Position numbers and translations under genes: made by a program
Shown: positions 11,501-20,409 of the stretch, one piece after another
How the letters are laid out: each line of letters begins with the position of its first letter
How positions within the stretch are numbered: position 1 is the stretch's first letter
Source: Marinomonas maritima
GTDB lineage: Bacteria > Pseudomonadota > Gammaproteobacteria > Pseudomonadales > Marinomonadaceae
DNA length: 64,000 nucleotides
Direction of reading: 5' to 3'
NCBI RefSeq assembly: GCF_024435075.2
Contig: NZ_JAMZEG020000002.1
Span: 1,069,501 to 1,133,500, forward strand
The notes under the pieces: model-generated
Databases searched by the model: none
The model's input: the letters and a program-made list of their open reading frames with translations, nothing else
Told to the model about the DNA's origin: nothing

Positions 11501-14500
11501 GGAACCTTCATCACAACGGGTAACGTATTAATAAACAAACCCACCATGGTTTCAATTCCCGGTAGCGCCGCAGGGCGACCGGAAACAGTGACGCCAAAAA
11601 GGACGGTTTCATCACCGCTATAGTGGGACAAGACTAACCCCCATGCCGCTTGAACTAAAACATTCAAGGTACATTGGCTATTTTTTGCCAGCGCTTCCAA
11701 TGCCTGTGTTTCTTGCGAGCTGAACGTCAGAGTCGTCTTAGTCGAGAGCTCATCTCGACATTCGCTCTCAGGAAGAAAACCACTTGGCAACGTCGTCGGT
11801 GACTCAATATTTGCCAGTGATTCAGTCCAAAATAACTGCGCCGCTTGAGTATTTTGACACGCTAGCCATTCAATATACTGGCCATAAGGGATGACTGCCG
11901 GCAAATCACTCTGCTTACCCGTCAGAAGTGATTGGTAAAAATGGCTCAAATCACTCCAGATAATAGGAAGACACCAACCGTCCATCAACGCATGGTGATT
12001 GGACCAAATCAGCTTAAACTGGCCGGAATCCATTTCAATGCAGGTAAATCGCATTAATGTTGGCAGCGTCGCATCAAAACCACAACTTTTGTCTTGCGTC
12101 TGTAGCGCCTCTATATTTGCGCTTTGTTGGCTTTCGCTTTGCCCTTTCAGGTTCACATCTCGCCAGATTATTTCAGTCGTATCCGTTACTACTTGACGCC
12201 TTACCCCATCATTCGCCAGCAAGAAAGCAGTACGTAAAATATCATAGCGTGCTATCACCCTTTGCCACGCCTGTTTCAATGCACTGGGATCAATCTGCGC
12301 TAACGAAACGGTCAATTGCGTAACGTAAGCCTCTTTCGCTAGCTCGCTGTGGTACAACAAACCTTGCTGCATACCGGTAGCTGGGTAGACGTCAGTGATT
12401 CTCACGTTGTTAGCAGACAAGGACAAACTCCAGTTATCCAAGTCCTGTTGTTTCACTTTTGCTAAAGGCACGTCGGCTGGCGTCAACCTCACTGCATCTC
12501 GTGAGGAGCAGTGTTCAATGATTTGTTGCAATGCGCGAGTGATCGCGTCGATCATGTCTGAAACCGCTGCTGGTGAAAACGCCGCCAAATCAAAATTGAA
12601 ATCAAAGCTTAGTTGGCCATTTTTCACTCGACCATTAAGGGCAATGGCATAGCTTTGCATATGATCGAAGCTACCATCCTCTCCTGTCGCTTGCGATGAA
12701 AATGAAAACGCTGAATCTGCCTCCATCATTTGATCTAATTGACCAAAGTAGTTAAATAGGATTTCTGGTGAAGCCTCTCGATGATCTAGCTGTTCAGGAG
12801 AAAACCAATTTAACACGCCATAACCCATGCCCTTGTTTGGCACGGCACGTATTTTTTCCTTTACCGCACAGATCAGATCGCCTATTTCACCCCGCTCTGC
12901 ATTCAGAACAAGTGGGTAATTGGAAGTGAACCAGCCAAGGGTTTGGCTTACTTCTAAATGACAATCAAGTCCGTCACGTCCATGCGTTTCCAATGTCAAT
13001 GAAAGGGGGGCATAGTCATCGTTGTATTGCCCTCTCGTTTCCCGCCATTCGTCTAAGCCAAGTAATAATGCCGATAGCAGAAGCTCTTGGACTTCAGTAC
13101 CGTATGCCTGTTGAGTGTTTTTTAGCAGAGTCTGGGTTTGCTCTAGGGTTAACGTCAGCAATTTTTCGCCGCGCTGCCCTTTGTTATGAGCAGCACCATC
13201 TTTTGGCATTGATCGCACCGCCGCCAAATCCGAGAGCGATTTTTGCCAGTACGGCCGTTCACTTTCAACAGCCTTCATAACAGGATCACTGGTAAGCCAT
13301 TGGCCCCATTGCTGATAGGATGCTGTTTTTTCCTCCAAAACAAGAGGTAGCCCTTGCTTAAATTGCCTGTAAATCAGCTGTAGATCATCAAGTATAATCC
13401 GCCAAGACACACCATCTACAACCAAGTGATGAATTACTAGAAATAGCTTATTACCGTCCTCCGACGTTAACAACACCGCCTTTAACATGGGGCCTTGCTC
13501 AATATTGAGGCTCAGCTGAGCCCGCTGGCATTGTGCTTCTAAATCAGCCGAATCTTTGCTGTCATAACGAGTTTGCATGACAGTATTTAACTGATTTTCG
13601 GTACTAATAGGCTCAAAACTTGCCTGCCAGTGAATAGATTCTGCGTCTTTAGTAAACTGAAGTCGAAGTGCATCATGTCTTCGATAAAGGGCTGTCACTG
13701 TTTGCTCGAGCAATGTGAACGAAAAATCAGCGGGAACATTTAACAATATTGATTGGTTAAAGAGATGAAGGTTCTTTTCTTTACCATGGTGAAAAAACTC
13801 ATGTTGAATCGGTAACAAAGGTAGCTTGCCAGTCACACTCACCTGAGGGGCTTGCTCTTGCTTTTTCATCGTAATATGTGGTGTTAACGAAAAAATAGTA
13901 GGATTATCAAACAGTTGTTTTACGGTGAAGTGAAGACCCAACTTTGCTGCGCGAGACACCGCCTGCATGGACATAATAGAATCGCCACCTAAGGCAAAGA
14001 AATTATCATGCACACTCACGGGGTCACATTTAAGCAATTTGGACCAGATCCCAGCTATCTCAATTTCGATACTTGTTGAGGGTGCCACGTGATCTGTAAT
14101 TTGGCTAACGGCTCTTGGTTTGGGCAGCGCTTTTTTATCAATTTTCCCATTATTAGTCAGCGGCCATGCATCCAGTCTCGCCCATAATACTGGTGTCATG
14201 TAATCGGGCAGTTGATGACTAAGCTCACCGATCAAACGTTGAAATAATTCTTCGTCTGGCAATGCAGGGGTATCTTGTTTGGCTATTACATAAGCAACCA
14301 ACTGGCGCTTACCTGAAGCGGTCCCCTGTACCATCACCAACGCCCCTTCCACCTCTTTGCAGACATTCAATTGCTGCTCAATTTCACCTAGCTCTACGCG
14401 GAAGCCACGGATTTTAATTTGCTCATCACTACGACCAATATAAACAAGATCGCCGTCGCGTTGTCGGCGCACTAAATCACCACTGTGATAGAGGCGCTCA

Positions 14501-17500
14501 CCTGGTGTGAAGGGGCTTGGAATAAACCTTTGCGCGGTTAACTCGGGCTGGTTCAAATAACCACGTGCAATCCCCGCACCTGCGAGATAAAGATGACCGG
14601 CGACGCCAAATGGAACAAGATTCAATGCATCATCAAGCACATAGGTCTTAACCTTATCGATTCCCTGACCAATATTTCGCGGGTCATCCCCTTGTTGATA
14701 CTGGTGAACCGTAGAGCACACACTATTTTCTGTGGGTCCGTATTCGTTAAACAGGCGAGTGTGAGGCACAAAGCGCTCAATCACCTCACTTGATATGGCC
14801 TCTCCGGACAAAACAATGCGCGGTATCAAAGGGGCATTTTCTGGTAACACCAATTCAGCAAGTAACACTGGCGGTATATAGGCCACAGCGAATCGCTCCG
14901 GCTCTGCGAGATACTTCTGCAGCGTCTCTAATTGAAACCTTTTCTCTTCCGATACGATATGCAGTGGCCGACCACTGTAAAATGAGCCCCAGATGCTGGC
15001 CACAGACGAATCGAATGAAAAATTTGTGAGATAAAGAAAGCTGGCATTTGCATAGACATCACTTGCCGATAAATCGAGATATTGGTATTGGCACTTGATA
15101 TAGTTGACCACCCCAACTTGTTCAACCAACACGCCCTTAGGCCTCCCGGTCGATCCCGATGTATAAATAATATAAGCCAAATCCGACACACTTGGTTTTG
15201 ACAACAGCGTCGGTTTTTCCTCTGAATAATCCTGCAAAGAACAGGCATCTACATCCAACACTAAACAGCCATTAAAGGCAGGGGGTTCGGCACTAAACAG
15301 ATGTAACTGGGCCAATAATACCGGCGCTTTACTGTCCTCAAGTATATAAGTCAATCGGGACAATGGCGCCTTTGTGTCGATTGGAAGATAGGCACCACCC
15401 GCTTTTAAGATAGCCAGCATGGCAATGATCATTTGCGGCGAGCGCTCAATGAACACAGCAACAGGCACGTTAGCGCCTACCCCTAAGATGACCAAGTGAT
15501 GACTGAGCTGATTGGCTTTTTTATCCAACTCTGCATAGGTCAGTCTCTCACCTTCATAGTCTAACGCCACATGATTAGGCTGACGCTCCAATTGTCGATC
15601 AAACAAATCCACTAGTAAGGTTTGGTCGACATCCAGAATATCTCCTTTATTGGCGAACAAGACACTTGGCTGCTCTTTTTCTGGTATAAGCGCCAACGCC
15701 ATGACATCAGCATTAGACTGGCTCAGCATTTGTTGTAATAAATAGTCAAAATGACGCGCCAATGCTTCGATTGTTTCTCGCATAAACAAATCTAACGCAA
15801 AATTCCAGCTCAGTCGTAATTGTCCGTTAACCACCCGCACACCAAGTGTAAGATCAAATCGAGCCTCTACGCTCGATGGCATTTGCGCAGTAAGGCGAGC
15901 ATCTCCTAAGCACAAAGAGTCACCAGAAGAGGATTGCTCCAAGACCATCATGATTTGAAAAATGGGATGGTGGTTGAACCGCCGAGGAATATTATTATCC
16001 TGTATTACTTTCTCAAATGGTAACGATTGGTGAGCAAAGTCATTTAACAAATCGGCATGGTTTTGCGACACCAATTGAGCGAAATCAATCTCCTTTGGTA
16101 AGCGAGTCCGCAGTGCTATATTGTTCACAAAAAAACCAATAAGCCCATCAAGATCTGGCCGTTCACGGTTAGCCACTGGCGTGCCTATGACGATGTCTTT
16201 GCTACCAGAGTAGCGAGCCAGCAAGACAGTAAAGGCACTGTACAAAACAGTAAAGGGGGTTGTACCTTGCGTTTTGGCATACGCCAATACTTGATTGGAT
16301 AAGTGAGGGCTTAGATCAGAATAATGCGTCTCTCCACGGTAGCTAGCGTTTGCTGGGCGAGAAAAATCAGTGGGTAAACTATGAGTCTCTGGAACATCCA
16401 CCAACCTTGCCCGCCAATACTCTAAAGAGGCAAGGTGTGCCGGTGATTCTTTGCTAAATCGTTCACGCTGCCACACCGCATAATCCGCGTATTGAAAAGC
16501 TAAAGGTTGAAGAGCTAAAGGCACTTTTTCGATAACCTTGTGACCTACTAATGCCGAGTAGCATGATTGCAACTCCTCAAACAAAATGTCCACTGACCAT
16601 CCATCGATGGCAATATGATGAATGGTAAGCAACAGCACATGCTGGTTTTCACTTAGCGTTACCAGTCCGGCGCGAAAAACCGGACCATTAGCCAAGTCAA
16701 AGGGCTGGTCAAAAAGCATTTTCTCAAAATCAGCCAGTGCAGATTTGGGGTCGGATAACGACTGTGCATCAAGATGCTGCAAAATCCCCGTGACAGGCGG
16801 CATCACATGTTGCACTGGCTCCTGCTCTGTCATCTTATACACTGTACGTAATACATCATGACGATTGACAATAAAATCAAGACTTTGTGATAAGGCACTC
16901 ACCTCGATCTGGCCGCTTATATGGTACATAAGGGGGATGCCATAATATCGCCCATGGGTCTCGATATTATCCAATGTCCACAATCTCTGCTGCGAGTAAG
17001 ACAAGGCTACACCATTCGTCGTATCCACTTTTTTTATCGCGAAGGTCTGTGTCGTTTTTTTATCGGCACTCAGCTCATCGCATAAACGGGCTAATCGGCG
17101 GATCGAAGGCGCCTCAAATAAGACTTTTAGCGTTAGCGTGATTGCCAACGCCCTCCCCAATCGACTGATCATCTTGATGGCTAACAGAGAATGACCACCC
17201 AGAGTAAAGAAGTTTTGATCTATATCTGGATCATCAATAGAGAGCAGTTCAGACCATGTAGCAGCGATTACTTTTTCTGTTGCTGTTGTCGCCGAGCAAT
17301 GCTCCTCGCTAATGTGTGAATACGTTGGTATCGGTAACGCGCTGCGATCAACCTTGCGATTATAGGTAAGGGGGAATTCAGCCATAACCACAAAAAATGT
17401 GGGTGTCATATAATAGGGTAGCGCTTCTGACAAAAGAGCTCTAAGCGCCTCCACCAGCGGTTGTTCACTGTGCTGGCTTTTGACATACGCCACCAGCACT

Positions 17501-20409
17501 TTATCACTGTATGCCGAGGGTGCCGTAGTAATAATGACCTGTTCGACCGCTTGGTGTTGACTAATACACGCTTCAATTTCACCAAGTTCAATACGAAATC
17601 CATTTATTTTCACTTGGAAATCTTTTCGACCAACAAGCTCGACAGATCCATCAGGCAACCAGCGAGCTAAATCTCCTGTTTGATACATCCGCTGGCAATC
17701 TTTACTGTAAAACGGATCTATAGAGTACTTTTCAGCGGTTAATTCGGGTTGATTAAGATACCCTCGAGTAATGTTGGCACCGGCAATATACAACTCCCCC
17801 ACCATACCGACTGGAACATGGTTTTTGTGGGAATCTAAAATATAATGACGGTTATTCGCTAAGGCGCTGCCAATATGTACACGCTCTGAAGATAAATCGG
17901 TTCTACCACCCGAACAATAAACGGTGGCTTCCGATGGCGCATATAAATTAAATAGTGAGACACTATCCGAGTGACCTAGCAAATCCTCTCGTAGCTTTAA
18001 ACTAAGGTGGTCGCCACCCGTTATCATCTTCAAACCATCATAAGGCCGCCAACCGTGATCCACTAACATCTGCCACGTTGCAGGGGTTGCTTGCATTACC
18101 GTAACAGAAAATTCTTTCTGACAAGCGATCATCAACTCTGGTGAACGCGTCTGATGCCAGTCAAAAATGGCTATCGTACTTCCCTGAATAAGCGGTAAGT
18201 AAATTTCGGCTAAATGAATATCAAAGCTTGGTGGTGTAATACACGCGACGGTATCACTAGATTTAAATTGCACCTTGTCTTGTAACGCATACAGTAGGTT
18301 GCAAACATTTCTATGCTCTATCATCACCCCTTTTGGTTCACCCGTTGAACCCGAGGTAAAGATGACATAGGCAAGATGATCATTAGTTACCCCCAGAGAT
18401 AGACTATCAATATTATCGCTGGGCAGGCGCGATAACGATGCCCACAATTCAGAATCGTCAAGACAAAACACATTTTCTATGGCAGACCCTAGCTGGCTAT
18501 CTGCGTGCTCTGAGGTTAATAAAACATCCACCGAAGCGCGTTTGAGAATCTTATTCAAACGCATTGACGGTTGATTGGGATCTAAGGGTAAATAGGCCGC
18601 GCCTGCTTTTAATACAGCTAAAATACCGATAATGGCATTCACTGACCAACCATGAGCAAGACCGACACAATCATCTGGCTTTACCCCAATGGACACGAGT
18701 TTATGCGCCAGTTGGTTGGCTTTTTCATTAAGCTGTTGATAGCTCAGGTTATAGCGCAGATCTGATCGGCCCTTCCAGATACAGGCGGTAGCGTGTGGGT
18801 GTTTCTCAACTTGTGCTTCAAACAAATCGGTAAAACGGTGCTCTTGAGGAAATACCTTGTCAGTTTGATTCCATCGCTGGATTTGCCGCTCACCCGCCGC
18901 CGACACTAAAGGTAGTGACGCAATTTCTTTATCCGGCTGAGCCAATACTTCGTGGAGCAATGTGCTGAAACTGTCACATAGCGCTTCAATTGTTTTGCCA
19001 TTAAAGAGGCTAGTGGCATAAACCCAATACACTTCAAGCGTGTCGCCGCAATCATTGATATGCAATTCGAGTTCAAAATTAATGCTATTTCTATCCACCA
19101 ATAAAGGCTCTACTTCTGCATTCTCCAAGACTAAGTGATTGGTTGAATCTTCATTTAATACAAACAGCAATTGGAGTATCGGTGCATAACTGCTTTTGCG
19201 CGCATGTCCGGCGTTTTCTACAATCGTCTCAAACGGCATGTCTTGATAGCGAAACGCATCCGCCACATTTTTCTTTGCTGACTCCAGCAATTCCAAAAAA
19301 GACTGGTCTGGTTGAATATCGAGCCTAAGCGCTAAGGTGTTAACAAAAAAACCAATTAAGTTGTCAAGGCCTTGCCTGTCACGTCCCGCCACTGGTGTTC
19401 CGATCACGACATCCGGACATTCTGTCCAACGGCTGATTAACACGGAGTAAACGCTACTCAACAAGGTAAATAAGCTAGTTCCTTGTTGCTGTGCAAATGT
19501 TTTTAATCCGAGAGTGGTGGTCTTATCCAAGGTTTGTCGTAGCAAAGTACCATGAAAGTCTGGTTGTTGTGGCCGCACAAAGTCAGTGGGTAAACAATTT
19601 AATTCGTTAACCCCTAGCATTTTGTCTTTCCAGTAACGGACCGTTGCTGCCGAAGTATCCTCGTCACCTTCTTGCTGCCAACGAGCAAAATCAGCATACT
19701 GAAAATCCAATTCAGGCAGCACTGCAGGGGTATTCTGACGCGCTCCTTGCAAACAAGCATTTAACTCATTAAAAAAGCATTTGTATGACCAACCATCAAA
19801 AATCATATGGTGAAATACAAACACCAACACAGTCTCCTGCTTCGCTTCACATTCAAGCGCGGCAATGCGTATCAAAGGTGCGCGTGTTAAGTCAAAAGGA
19901 AAACTAGCCTGTTGGTGTATCCACTGTTTTTCATCAAAATTGTTGCTGCTGTCTCTTTGAATTGACAATGTAAAAGGAGCTATCGCGCTGATAAGCTGCT
20001 TTGGGGTATCTGCTTCAACGGTAAATCCGGTGCGTAAAATCGAGTGGCGTTCAACCACCCGGTTAACGGCATGCTCAATGTTACTTAGCTCCGCCTTACC
20101 TTTAATACGAAACCCAGTGACCATGTTGTAAAGACCTTGCTCACCGAACAAGTGCTCCAAATAGAATACACGTTGCTGGGCATAGGTAAGCGGTGCTGCA
20201 AGCGTCGCTGGGCTAGCAACCGGACCCGCAGTAGGCCCAACATGATGGTGTGTTTCCAAAAACAGAATGACTTCCGCTTTTTTTTGTTTTAACGCGGCAC
20301 TCAATTCCGAACTCAGCCCTCCTTGCTTCGTTCGATATTTTAGCGCCCCATTTTCAGTATATAAATGTACACCTTGCGATTTGGCCATCTGGATAAGTTG
20401 GTGAGCCAT
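8521..20409 (-). CDS. NRPS, docking-C-A-T-C-A-T-E-C-A(degenerate)-T-TE
   Basis: A 3962-residue, three-module peptide synthetase. Residues 1-52 resemble a TubC-type N-terminal docking domain. Then: C1 about 74-500 (HHMIFDG near 200), A1 523-1020, T1 near 1072 (GGHSL), C2 1140-1570 (HHIAIDG near 1268), A2 1595-2095, T2 near 2138 (GGDSI, the form usual before E), E 2199-2640 (HHLVVDG, GWFTSNYP), C3 2675-3110 (HHALMDG, DCL-like by position after E), A3 3133-3620, T3 near 3670 (GGSSI) and TE 3745-3962 (GCSYGG, late DADHS). Pocket residues by eye: A1 DIAQIGLVY (Gly-like), A2 DSAYVSEVC (resembles His codes). A2 is followed by E, so a D-residue is expected there. A3 has damaged core motifs: TSDATYKPKG for TSGSTG-PKG, SGQLD for NGKxD and an eroded A8. 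Its ATG overlaps the upstream TAA by one base (TAATG), so translation is probably coupled. Confidence 0.96.
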   Translation of the reverse strand: MAHQLIQMAKSQGVHLYTENGALKYRTKQGGLSSELSAALKQKKAEVILFLETHHHVGPTAGPVASPATLAAPLTYAQQRVFYLEHLFGEQGLYNMVTGFRIKGKAELSNIEHAVNRVVERHSILRTGFTVEADTPKQLISAIAPFTLSIQRDSSNNFDEKQWIHQQASFPFDLTRAPLIRIAALECEAKQETVLVFVFHHMIFDGWSYKCFFNELNACLQGARQNTPAVLPELDFQYADFARWQQEGDEDTSAATVRYWKDKMLGVNELNCLPTDFVRPQQPDFHGTLLRQTLDKTTTLGLKTFAQQQGTSLFTLLSSVYSVLISRWTECPDVVIGTPVAGRDRQGLDNLIGFFVNTLALRLDIQPDQSFLELLESAKKNVADAFRYQDMPFETIVENAGHARKSSYAPILQLLFVLNEDSTNHLVLENAEVEPLLVDRNSINFELELHINDCGDTLEVYWVYATSLFNGKTIEALCDSFSTLLHEVLAQPDKEIASLPLVSAAGERQIQRWNQTDKVFPQEHRFTDLFEAQVEKHPHATACIWKGRSDLRYNLSYQQLNEKANQLAHKLVSIGVKPDDCVGLAHGWSVNAIIGILAVLKAGAAYLPLDPNQPSMRLNKILKRASVDVLLTSEHADSQLGSAIENVFCLDDSELWASLSRLPSDNIDSLSLGVTNDHLAYVIFTSGSTGEPKGVMIEHRNVCNLLYALQDKVQFKSSDTVACITPPSFDIHLAEIYLPLIQGSTIAIFDWHQTRSPELMIACQKEFSVTVMQATPATWQMLVDHGWRPYDGLKMITGGDHLSLKLREDLLGHSDSVSLFNLYAPSEATVYCSGGRTDLSSERVHIGSALANNRHYILDSHKNHVPVGMVGELYIAGANITRGYLNQPELTAEKYSIDPFYSKDCQRMYQTGDLARWLPDGSVELVGRKDFQVKINGFRIELGEIEACISQHQAVEQVIITTAPSAYSDKVLVAYVKSQHSEQPLVEALRALLSEALPYYMTPTFFVVMAEFPLTYNRKVDRSALPIPTYSHISEEHCSATTATEKVIAATWSELLSIDDPDIDQNFFTLGGHSLLAIKMISRLGRALAITLTLKVLFEAPSIRRLARLCDELSADKKTTQTFAIKKVDTTNGVALSYSQQRLWTLDNIETHGRYYGIPLMYHISGQIEVSALSQSLDFIVNRHDVLRTVYKMTEQEPVQHVMPPVTGILQHLDAQSLSDPKSALADFEKMLFDQPFDLANGPVFRAGLVTLSENQHVLLLTIHHIAIDGWSVDILFEELQSCYSALVGHKVIEKVPLALQPLAFQYADYAVWQRERFSKESPAHLASLEYWRARLVDVPETHSLPTDFSRPANASYRGETHYSDLSPHLSNQVLAYAKTQGTTPFTVLYSAFTVLLARYSGSKDIVIGTPVANRERPDLDGLIGFFVNNIALRTRLPKEIDFAQLVSQNHADLLNDFAHQSLPFEKVIQDNNIPRRFNHHPIFQIMMVLEQSSSGDSLCLGDARLTAQMPSSVEARFDLTLGVRVVNGQLRLSWNFALDLFMRETIEALARHFDYLLQQMLSQSNADVMALALIPEKEQPSVLFANKGDILDVDQTLLVDLFDRQLERQPNHVALDYEGERLTYAELDKKANQLSHHLVILGVGANVPVAVFIERSPQMIIAMLAILKAGGAYLPIDTKAPLSRLTYILEDSKAPVLLAQLHLFSAEPPAFNGCLVLDVDACSLQDYSEEKPTLLSKPSVSDLAYIIYTSGSTGRPKGVLVEQVGVVNYIKCQYQYLDLSASDVYANASFLYLTNFSFDSSVASIWGSFYSGRPLHIVSEEKRFQLETLQKYLAEPERFAVAYIPPVLLAELVLPENAPLIPRIVLSGEAISSEVIERFVPHTRLFNEYGPTENSVCSTVHQYQQGDDPRNIGQGIDKVKTYVLDDALNLVPFGVAGHLYLAGAGIARGYLNQPELTAQRFIPSPFTPGERLYHSGDLVRRQRDGDLVYIGRSDEQIKIRGFRVELGEIEQQLNVCKEVEGALVMVQGTASGKRQLVAYVIAKQDTPALPDEELFQRLIGELSHQLPDYMTPVLWARLDAWPLTNNGKIDKKALPKPRAVSQITDHVAPSTSIEIEIAGIWSKLLKCDPVSVHDNFFALGGDSIMSMQAVSRAAKLGLHFTVKQLFDNPTIFSLTPHITMKKQEQAPQVSVTGKLPLLPIQHEFFHHGKEKNLHLFNQSILLNVPADFSFTLLEQTVTALYRRHDALRLQFTKDAESIHWQASFEPISTENQLNTVMQTRYDSKDSADLEAQCQRAQLSLNIEQGPMLKAVLLTSEDGNKLFLVIHHLVVDGVSWRIILDDLQLIYRQFKQGLPLVLEEKTASYQQWGQWLTSDPVMKAVESERPYWQKSLSDLAAVRSMPKDGAAHNKGQRGEKLLTLTLEQTQTLLKNTQQAYGTEVQELLLSALLLGLDEWRETRGQYNDDYAPLSLTLETHGRDGLDCHLEVSQTLGWFTSNYPLVLNAERGEIGDLICAVKEKIRAVPNKGMGYGVLNWFSPEQLDHREASPEILFNYFGQLDQMMEADSAFSFSSQATGEDGSFDHMQSYAIALNGRVKNGQLSFDFNFDLAAFSPAAVSDMIDAITRALQQIIEHCSSRDAVRLTPADVPLAKVKQQDLDNWSLSLSANNVRITDVYPATGMQQGLLYHSELAKEAYVTQLTVSLAQIDPSALKQAWQRVIARYDILRTAFLLANDGVRRQVVTDTTEIIWRDVNLKGQSESQQSANIEALQTQDKSCGFDATLPTLMRFTCIEMDSGQFKLIWSNHHALMDGWCLPIIWSDLSHFYQSLLTGKQSDLPAVIPYGQYIEWLACQNTQAAQLFWTESLANIESPTTLPSGFLPESECRDELSTKTTLTFSSQETQALEALAKNSQCTLNVLVQAAWGLVLSHYSGDETVLFGVTVSGRPAALPGIETMVGLFINTLPVVMKVPKGVSVTNWLRSIHKRHIDLEEYGYLPLQDIQQLSKVKGRNLFDSIVVFENYPVDELQGTASNKNRLQMNELASNEQTNYALTVIAAKSDVLEIKLLSQPGLLADWQLSELQKHIKNILLGMVATPHSCVQEVPLLSNAEQNFQINELNGTYDQVEGMGIHQWFEHYVKHTPDSVALIDEQAELTYDDVNIKANQLARYLVLQGVKANQYVGIVSERSSSMIVSMLAILKLGATYVPMDSKSPLSRLSYMMETCQMTHLLSDDADIGECYPVQLVDIKQVPCTLSSENIADQSCDIKMQPACVMFTSDATYKPKGVMVAHRAILGLVKNSHYVKLSQDQVIAQISDLSLDASTFEIWGALLNGAKLAILSDSVMKNSAALSHSIEQHAIDVMFMPTAQVNQLLALNPDVFAALDTLLFRGEEIDSAKLDSLLTQGKPNHLLYVYGPTENTVFSTSFEITELASYYPIGRPITNTSAYVLSPDNKLVPFGQVGELYLGGDGLAMGYLNRPDLSAEAFIENPFNQNSDEKLYRTGDLVRYMKTGDLVLVGRMGDSVSIGGVSIDLSAIRKRVLSHPKVEQVAVEMVAREGEKQLVVFIVGKVPEQGGKLSRAEIDELRGSLKGMLSRDLSSVVTPDEYVMLEVLPLTASGQLDHAALHEAALKNQVPKQVNTASPRDNIEMLVYQIWHDILLKKKIGIRDNFFEIGGSSISAIKVVHEIEKQLSVQIPVSELLKNPSIEALAWLIRSDATTTKSTVNPSQDLIQFRRGDGVHNVICIHPGGGTAFAYLALAKELPSHFGVYGIQAQGVDSDQPFLEDVQAMANHYISLIEHLLTTSHTIVGCSYGGYVSYEMARILQARGIDSMALLLDTEGSDDQSIRDKIKPVSSDVFREKLVTYNGMYPGIDDQQIDRYFRIYNHHLNTMKTMTLANTKAKTAVIIATQDKPADYLKVMKGYWENKACGEFLVEYVDADHSTMLEAPSILSVAQFIQRELCN

